NCBI GenBank assembly: GCA_902805485.1
Contig: CADCTM010000431.1
Location: 1 to 11,008, forward strand
Direction: 5' to 3'
Source: an uncultured Coleofasciculus sp.
GTDB lineage: Bacteria; Cyanobacteriota; Cyanobacteriia; Cyanobacteriales; Coleofasciculaceae
Length of the DNA: 11,008 nucleotides
Part shown: positions 6,650 through 11,008 of the stretch, piece after piece
How positions within the stretch are numbered: the stretch's first letter is position 1
Layout of the letters: each line of letters opens with the position of its first letter
The notes under the pieces: model-generated
What the model was told of the DNA's origin: nothing
What the model saw: only the letters and a program-made list of their open reading frames with translations
Database searches by the model: none
Made by a program: the position numbers and the translations under genes

Positions 6650-7234
6650 ATGAATAACGGACATTCTCGCCATTTTGTAATTATTTGCCCTGGCATCCAC
6701 GATTTGCAGCTAACGCAGGATTTTTTAGAGGCGTTGCGTAGTAGCGAAGGTAATATATTGAGTTCTTTAATTAATAATATTTTGATTTTTCCAACTGAAG
6801 ACTATCCAGCTTATTCAGCTATACATATTTTAGAATTTTTGCAGCGTCAAATTAATGAGGTGAAGACGCCATTGGTTTTTATAAGCTTTAGTGCTGGAGT
6901 TGCCGGGGCAATTGGTGCAGCTTGGAGCTGGGAATTATTAGGAGGAAAAGTTAAGGCGTTTATTGCAGTTGATGGGTGGGGCGTTCCTTTATCTGGAAAT
7001 TTTCCAATTCATCGCCTTAGTCATGATTATTTTACTTACTGGAGTTCTGCGTTATTAGGTGGTGGTGAAGATAGTTTTTATGCTGATCCAGCAGTTGAAC
7101 ATTTAGAGTTATGGAAATCACCTGATAGTTGCGGAGGTTGGTGGGTTCAGGCGGCGGCAGGAGGCAAAGCGGAACAGCGACATTACACGACTGCCGCACA
7201 TTTTGTTAATCGGTTGTTGCAGGTTTATGTTTAG
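6650..7234 (+). CDS. Small alpha/beta-hydrolase-like protein, function unknown
   Basis: This 194-residue protein has no signal peptide, so it is probably cytoplasmic. The outline fits an alpha/beta-hydrolase fold: a first strand HFVIICPGIHD (8-18) with a PG-H turn where the oxyanion loop would be, then TPLVFISFSAGVAGAIGA (73-90), a strand-elbow-helix with Ser81 as the candidate nucleophile. The elbow reads S-F-S-A-G, a variant of GxSxG with the first Gly replaced. Asp108 (AVDGWG) and His184 (TTAAHFVNRLL) are candidate acid and base, but their pairing is inferred. The middle (120-170) is rich in Trp, Tyr and Gly. The substrate cannot be told. The gene is AT-richer than ilvB. The start ATG has only a weak purine stretch (AAGAAA) before it. 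Confidence 0.7.
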   Translation: MNNGHSRHFVIICPGIHDLQLTQDFLEALRSSEGNILSSLINNILIFPTEDYPAYSAIHILEFLQRQINEVKTPLVFISFSAGVAGAIGAAWSWELLGGKVKAFIAVDGWGVPLSGNFPIHRLSHDYFTYWSSALLGGGEDSFYADPAVEHLELWKSPDSCGGWWVQAAAGGKAEQRHYTTAAHFVNRLLQVYV

Positions 7235-7260
7235 GTAGCAAATCCACTTCCGAATTTGAC

Positions 7261-7701
7261 CTAGCAACTGTACTTACTGATCTTGTTAGAGCGAATCATT
7301 AGCTGAAGTCCACCGCTCTCAGAGGTAAAACATCATCGCTCATAGAGCGGTATCATCTCTGATAGGCAGTATAAACCCAAATATTCCACCGATTCCAATT
7401 GAGGATGATGAACAACTGAGTCTAAAAACTTTTTACCTAGACTTTGGTTTCTATGAGTTGGCTTAACTATGACGTCAAAAATGAACGCTTTATAGACAAA
7501 ATCTGTTAGGACACGAAGGAAGCCGATGAGGTGATCGCACTCATCTACCAATCCGATGATAATATCTGAAGCTACCAGCATCTTCGTAACATCTTGCCGA
7601 GTTCGGTTTTGGCTCCAGAATTCATTTATGTACAAGTCTGTCAATTCTGAAATTTGTTGCTCAGTCAGTTCTGAGACAGTTCGGTAGCGCTCTATATTGA
7701 T
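7261..7701 (-). pseudogene. GNAT acetyltransferase pseudogene with in-frame TGA
   Basis: Read on the minus strand, this frame gives a GNAT N-acetyltransferase-like protein of about 146 codons. Recognisable parts are YRTVSELTEQQISEL near the start, then SDIIIGLVDE, HLIGFLRVLTDFVYKAFIF, VIVKPTHRNQSLGKKFLDSV, and LYCLSEMIPLYER. A TGA at 7333-7335 then stops the frame, yet the same frame continues CFTSESGGLQLMIRSNKISK to a TAG at 7261-7263. This matches the usual GNAT ending in which an aromatic residue plus GFT follows LYER/FYEK, so TGA probably replaced TGG. No ATG or GTG precedes the conserved N-terminal part after the upstream stop at 7729-7731; the expected start may have become ATC (7699-7701). 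The acetyl-CoA loop reads RNQSLG where family members usually have RxxGxG. A TTG-started, truncated 103-residue product (7333-7644) is the alternative, but it would lack conserved ends. Confidence 0.7.
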
Positions 7702-8296
7702 TAGAGTCGAGCAATTAACAGGGCTTTTTCACGCTTAGTATAGCCCCGGATGGCTGTATAAGCGATCGCATCACTGCCAGGATTGAAACAGTAATATCTA
7801 ACCACTCTTCCAAGCGCGATTTGTGGAACCCAAAGCCTTCCTGGAAGCGTTGCGTTGCGCTCCCTTGAGTCGCTTTTGGGCTTTGGGCAGATGGCGAGGA
7901 TTCTCAACGGTTATTCCCATCAGAATCGGTGTAGAAGTGATTCAATCCCATGTCCAGTCAATCGTGCGCTTGATCCGTTAGCGCTCCTCTGTGCATTCCA
8001 CACATCCCCAACAAACAGGAAATAGTATCCATGCCTAACGACGAACCACTCTTACCAGATTGATTTGTTCAACCCCAATGAGCAACTGCCTTGTCACCTT
8101 AAAATGCGATCCCCTCTGTGCCATAGTGCCTCAAATCTTACAATGTCAGAGCGTTGCCAGAAGTGCAAGCAAATCGCTAACCGAAAAAATTGATGCAAAA
8201 ACCGCAACTATGATCAATTCCCAAAACCCTCTCGACTGTAATCTTTATTACTATTACAATAATGGGCTGACCTGAAGGCAGATAACGAAATATTAA
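7702..8296. other. Gene-poor stretch between GNAT pseudogene and ilvB promoter
   Basis: About 600 bp without a supported gene. It holds a HIP1 site (7762-7769) and an inverted-repeat element (7829-7887). Short open frames exist (minus 7701-7907, plus 8060-8275) but show no recognisable domain, no good ribosome binding site and odd composition, such as a Tyr run at the end of the second. The stretch may contain decayed gene remains beside the GNAT pseudogene; none could be identified. Confidence 0.5.
7829..7887. repeat. Inverted-repeat element CCCAAAGCC...GGCTTTGGG
   Basis: CCCAAAGCC (7829-7837) and GGCTTTGGG (7879-7887) are perfectly complementary. The 41-base interior contains GCGTTGCGTTGCGCTCCC, a G+C-rich string similar to interspersed repeats of filamentous cyanobacteria, and a smaller imperfect palindrome GGAAGCG/CGCTCCC. 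It is probably a dispersed non-coding repeat; its copy number cannot be judged from one window. Confidence 0.5.
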
Positions 8297-8325
8297 TCGA
8301 CAGTTCAGGTAAGCAGCCATTAAAT
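8297..8325 (+). promoter_or_regulatory. Candidate sigma-70 promoter for ilvB
   Basis: TCGACA (8297-8302, five of six to TTGACA) and TTAAAT (8320-8325, four of six to TATAAT) are separated by 17 bases. Transcription would start near 8332, leaving a leader of about 38 bases with room for the ribosome site but not for a peptide-coding attenuator. Predicted by eye only. Confidence 0.35.
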
Positions 8326-8352
8326 AGAAGACTTAAAGAAAACTTGGCTCCT

Positions 8353-8362
8353 AAAGGTGAGG
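8353..8362 (+). promoter_or_regulatory. Ribosome binding site that fixes the GTG start of ilvB
   Basis: AAAGGTGAGG lies 7 bases before the GTG at 8370. An in-frame TAA at 8364-8366 excludes any earlier start. The next ATG is codon 26, inside the conserved GAFALMDSLKRHG segment, so using it would cut the family's N terminus. Confidence 0.7.
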
Positions 8363-8369
8363 TTAACAG

Positions 8370-10229
8370 GTGCGCACTCAAAGTATCTCTAGAAAAGAAG
8401 TCCCGCAGCAGACAATCAGTCGCCAGACTGGTGCATTTGCCCTAATGGACAGTCTTAAACGCCACGGCGTTGAACATATTTTCGGTTATCCCGGTGGCGC
8501 AATTTTGCCCATTTACGACGAACTTTATCAGTGGGAAGCAACGGGCGAAATTAAGCATATTCTCGTGAGGCATGAGCAAGGCGGCGCCCATGCTGCTGAC
8601 GCTTATTCCCGTGCTACTGGCAAAGTCGGCGTTTGTTTTGGGACATCCGGTCCCGGTGCAACGAACCTGGTTACAGGTATCGCCACGGCTCACATGGACT
8701 CGATTGGGATGGTAATCATCACAGGTCAAGTACCGCGTGGAGCAATTGGTTCGGATGCGTTTCAGGAAACCGATATTTACGGAATTACCCTACCCATAGT
8801 CAAGCATTCTTATGTGGTGCGCGACCCCAGGGACATGGCGCGAATTGTGGCAGAAGCCTTCCATATCGCCAGTACAGGGCGTCCGGGACCTGTACTTATT
8901 GATATTCCAAAAGACGTTGGTTTAGAAGAATTTGATTATATTCCCGTAGAACCTGGTACGGTCAAGTTAACTGGTTATCGCCCCACAGTGAAGGGCAATC
9001 CTCGGCAAATTAGCCAAGCCTTAACTTTAATTCGGCGGGCACAAAGACCTCTATTATATGTGGGTGGTGGTGCGATCGCTTCTGGCGCCCATGCCGAACT
9101 CGGAAAACTCGCCGAAATCTTCCAAATTCCCGTGACAACAACCCTGATGGGCAAAGGTTGCTTTGAAGAAAACCATTTCTTAGCGCTGGGAATGTTAGGA
9201 ATGCATGGCACCGCCTATGCCAACTTTGCCGTCAGCGAATGTGACTTGTTGATTGCCGTCGGGGCGCGTTTCGATGACCGAGTAACGGGCAAGCTGGATG
9301 AATTTGCCGCCCGTGCCCAAGTGATTCATATTGATATTGACCCCGCTGAAGTTGGGAAAAACCGCGCGCCGGAAGTGCCAATTGTCGGTGATGTGCGGCA
9401 AGTACTGATTGATTTGTTGCGTCGCTACGAGGAATTGGGTATCCCACCCGAACCCAATCAAACTCAAGCATGGCTCGCACGAATTAACCAATGGCGCGAA
9501 GATTACCCTTTACAAGTACCTGAGTATGCCGACTCTTTGTCACCGCAAGAAGTGATTGTGGAATTAGCAAACCAGGCACCGAATGCATACTATACGACCG
9601 ATGTGGGTCAGCATCAAATGTGGTCGGCGCAGTTTTTGAAAAATGGTCCACGTCGCTGGATTTCTAGTGCGGGACTGGGAACGATGGGTTTTGGATTACC
9701 TGCCGCAATGGGCGTAAAAGTGGCGCTACCCGATGAACAAGTGATCTGTATTGCAGGTGATTCCAGTATTCAGATGAATATTCAGGAGCTGGCAACCCTA
9801 GCACAGTTTAAGATTAATGTCAAGACTGTGATTATCAACAACGGCTGGCAGGGAATGGTGCGACAGTGGCAGGAAGCGTTCTATGGAGAACGTTATTCTT
9901 CCTCGAATATGGAAGTGGGGATGCCGGATTTTGTGAAGCTGGCCCAGGCATATGGCGTGAAAGGAATGCGGATCGAGAGCCGGGAGGAGCTGAAGGGAGC
10001 AATCGCCGAAATTCTCGCTCACGAAGGTCCAGTACTCGTGGATATCCCGGTGAACAGAAACGAAAACTGTTACCCAATGGTTGCTCCCGGCAAGAGTAAT
10101 GCTCAAATGCTGGGGTTGCCCGAACGGAATAAACTCGAAAAAGCAATAGAGTTAGTTTATTGCAGCCACTGCGGGGCAAAAAACATCGCCAGTAACAACT
10201 TCTGTCCCGAATGCGGCACGAAAGTTTAG
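8370..10229 (+). CDS. ilvB: Acetolactate synthase large (catalytic) subunit, with C-terminal zinc-ribbon-like tail
   Basis: The enzyme joins two pyruvates to 2-acetolactate, or pyruvate and 2-oxobutyrate to 2-aceto-2-hydroxybutyrate, the first common step of valine, leucine and isoleucine synthesis, using ThDP, Mg and FAD. Of 619 residues, the N-terminal pyrimidine-binding domain holds FGYPGGAILPIYDEL (38-52) and the catalytic Glu69 in VRHEQG. The central FAD domain spans about 210-350 (VGARFDDRVTGK at 297-308). The C-terminal ThDP domain has GDSS (463-466) through IINN (488-491), with Asp464 and Asn491 as Mg ligands, then GWQGMVRQW with Trp500. Pro122, Ala97 and Trp500 sit at positions that in plants set herbicide sensitivity, and all have the sensitive-type residue. 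Unusually, residues 598-616 form YCSHC-x10-FCPEC, a four-cysteine zinc-ribbon-like tail beyond the catalytic core. The small subunit ilvN is not in the window. Confidence 0.95.
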   Translation: MRTQSISRKEVPQQTISRQTGAFALMDSLKRHGVEHIFGYPGGAILPIYDELYQWEATGEIKHILVRHEQGGAHAADAYSRATGKVGVCFGTSGPGATNLVTGIATAHMDSIGMVIITGQVPRGAIGSDAFQETDIYGITLPIVKHSYVVRDPRDMARIVAEAFHIASTGRPGPVLIDIPKDVGLEEFDYIPVEPGTVKLTGYRPTVKGNPRQISQALTLIRRAQRPLLYVGGGAIASGAHAELGKLAEIFQIPVTTTLMGKGCFEENHFLALGMLGMHGTAYANFAVSECDLLIAVGARFDDRVTGKLDEFAARAQVIHIDIDPAEVGKNRAPEVPIVGDVRQVLIDLLRRYEELGIPPEPNQTQAWLARINQWREDYPLQVPEYADSLSPQEVIVELANQAPNAYYTTDVGQHQMWSAQFLKNGPRRWISSAGLGTMGFGLPAAMGVKVALPDEQVICIAGDSSIQMNIQELATLAQFKINVKTVIINNGWQGMVRQWQEAFYGERYSSSNMEVGMPDFVKLAQAYGVKGMRIESREELKGAIAEILAHEGPVLVDIPVNRNENCYPMVAPGKSNAQMLGLPERNKLEKAIELVYCSHCGAKNIASNNFCPECGTKV

Positions 10230-10276
10230 TTTCTTAGACGAGATCTTTTGCCAACAAAGCGCTCCCAAAAACTTTT

Positions 10277-10353
10277 GTAGAGACGTATCCTATCCTTCGG
10301 GAACCTCTGCGGGGTAAGGGAACGAAGTGCCCGAATCGGTGGAACGTCTTTAC
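10277..10353. repeat. Nested palindromic intergenic repeat after ilvB
   Basis: Outer arms GTAGAGACGT (10277-10286) and ACGTCTTTAC (10344-10353) pair with one mismatch; inner arms TTCGGG (10296-10301) and CCCGAA (10330-10335) pair perfectly. GTAGAGACGT...ACGTCTCTAC is a familiar dispersed palindrome of filamentous cyanobacteria, and the central CCTCTGCGGGGTAAGGGAAC also looks like interspersed repeat sequence. It lies between two convergent genes and could act as a shared transcription end, although no clean T-run follows. Confidence 0.6.
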
Positions 10354-10370
10354 TTGTAAATTAGTGGATG

Positions 10371-10811
10371 TTAATTAACTGACACTCGCAGTCTGTAACT
10401 AGCATTCCCTCTCGTTCCACCAACAATAATCCGATAATCGCCTGTTGTTGGTAATACGCCACTCCAGCTCGTTGCCTCCTGCTTGATTATCTGTCCATTC
10501 GGACCCTGGATATCAAAAACGGCATTTTTCTCAAGGGAGGTAATACTAACAGTCATCGTCTGACGACGGTTGGCAGCAACGAGAAATGTATCCCTGGTGC
10601 CGCGCACGACACTAGTTGATACAGTTGCGGCATTCGCACCCCGTGAAAAGCGCATCCGCTCAACGCGATCGCCTTTTGCAGCTAAGAGAGTGGATTTAAC
10701 TGTTGCTGTATTCTGAATGGTATTTCCAGCAATCGGCACAATTGCGGCGAGTTGTGTGGGTGCAACAGCGAGGAAAACGACAGGAAAAGAGAAAAAAGCC
10801 CCAAGGTTCAT
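10371..10811 (-). CDS. Small exported protein with beta-rich C-terminal domain
   Basis: This 146-residue protein begins with a hydrophobic N terminus (about 3-28, ending near VPIAGN) that reads as a Sec signal peptide, although the usual basic residues at the very start are missing. The C-terminal half is a probable small beta-sandwich: DTFLVAANRRQTMTVSITSL (74-93), NAVFDIQGPNGQII (96-109), TSWSGVLPTTGDYRIIVGG (114-132), then GNASYRLRVSV. This layout is seen in many cyanobacterial secreted proteins related to bacterial pre-peptidase C-terminal (PPC) domains and to periplasmic lysozyme-inhibitor-like (PliI) domains; the family is recalled, not searched. The likely location is periplasm or outside, with binding rather than catalysis expected, as no catalytic motif is seen. 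There are no cysteines. The ribosome site before ATG is weak. It is convergent with ilvB and has no operon partner in the window. Confidence 0.75.
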   Translation of the reverse strand: MNLGAFFSFPVVFLAVAPTQLAAIVPIAGNTIQNTATVKSTLLAAKGDRVERMRFSRGANAATVSTSVVRGTRDTFLVAANRRQTMTVSITSLEKNAVFDIQGPNGQIIKQEATSWSGVLPTTGDYRIIVGGTRGNASYRLRVSVN

Positions 10812-11008
10812 AAACTTGCGTCAGTGGAAATACGATGGACAAAACACGACTTTAGCCGATGAGACTCTCATTTAGGGGAGAGCGGAATTTCTTTGCAAAA
10901 AAAATAAATAAACCTTTTGTGTATAAAGATTTTCTATTTTTGAAGAGAAAGTTAGAACGCCATTGCCTGAAGATTGCCTTGGCAGGGAAAACGCTAGAAG
11001 AAGTAGAT

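Noticed and set aside
7312..7351. The TGA inside the GNAT frame as a selenocysteine codon, as ACCGCTCT/AGAGCGGT arms form a hairpin around it
   Set aside because: Bacterial SECIS hairpins lie just downstream of the UGA rather than around it, the position is aromatic rather than Cys in relatives, and other signs of decay (no start codon, altered acetyl-CoA loop) favour a nonsense mutation.
7701..7907. 68-codon open frame on the minus strand next to the GNAT pseudogene
   Set aside because: It runs through the HIP1 site and the inverted-repeat element, has no ribosome binding site and no recognisable domain. It could be a gene remnant, but this cannot be supported.
8060..8275. 71-codon open frame on the plus strand upstream of ilvB
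   Set aside because: Composition is odd (many Cys and Ser, a Tyr run near the end), no ribosome binding site is seen, and no family is recognised; it is likely random.
8303..8369. A leader-peptide attenuator for ilvB
   Set aside because: The space between the likely transcription start and the GTG is about 38 bases and has no Leu/Val/Ile-rich short frame or terminator hairpin.
1..11008. tRNA or rRNA genes, transposases, phage or defence genes
   Set aside because: No cloverleaf-like sequence with a GGTTCGA-type arm, no rRNA sequence and no protein with such motifs was seen on reading both strands.

Overview
The window looks like chromosomal DNA of a cyanobacterium, probably a filamentous, Oscillatoriales/Nostocales-type one. 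The evidence is five copies of the HIP1 octamer GCGATCGC (2576, 3866, 7762, 9072, 10665), a complete nrtABCD-type uptake operon with the cyanobacterial fused NrtC subunit, a cyanobacterial-style IlvB, and intergenic repeat families of the kind seen in filamentous cyanobacteria. No phage, transposase, CRISPR array, tRNA or rRNA gene was recognised.

Left part (56-5479, all minus strand, transcribed right to left): nrtA (substrate-binding Tat lipoprotein), nrtB (permease), nrtC (ATPase fused to a NrtA-like domain) and nrtD (ATPase). Together they form an ABC transporter for nitrate/nitrite, distinguished from the paralogous bicarbonate system CmpABCD mainly by overall resemblance of NrtA. The gene gaps are 148, 108 and 104 bp, and each holds an inverted repeat; the nrtC-nrtD gap also holds short direct repeats. 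The usual partners nirA (upstream) and narB (downstream) are not seen: nrtA is preceded by a 628-bp non-coding stretch, and the window ends 55 bp after nrtD. That stretch has one imperfect NtcA-type palindrome and an overlapping LysR-type motif.

Middle part (6108-8296): a small Rieske 2Fe-2S Tat lipoprotein gene (minus strand), a divergent gene for a small alpha/beta-hydrolase-like protein (plus strand), then the remains of a GNAT acetyltransferase gene (minus strand). The GNAT reading frame is interrupted by an in-frame TGA, and its homology extends upstream of any ATG, so it is called a pseudogene. From 7702 to about 8296 no convincing gene is seen, only an inverted-repeat element and a HIP1 site.

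Right part: ilvB (8370-10229, plus strand), the catalytic subunit of acetolactate synthase for branched-chain amino acid synthesis. It starts at GTG behind a strong ribosome binding site and a plausible sigma-70 promoter, and carries a C-terminal CxxC...CxxC zinc-ribbon-like tail. A palindromic dispersed repeat follows, then a convergent gene (10371-10811, minus strand) for a small exported protein with a beta-rich C-terminal domain. The last 197 bp hold no recognised gene.

Overall this is mostly ordinary housekeeping and nutrient-uptake DNA. No undescribed multi-gene system was found. The points most worth a second look are the broken GNAT gene, the zinc-ribbon tail on IlvB, and the hairpins between every pair of nrt cistrons.
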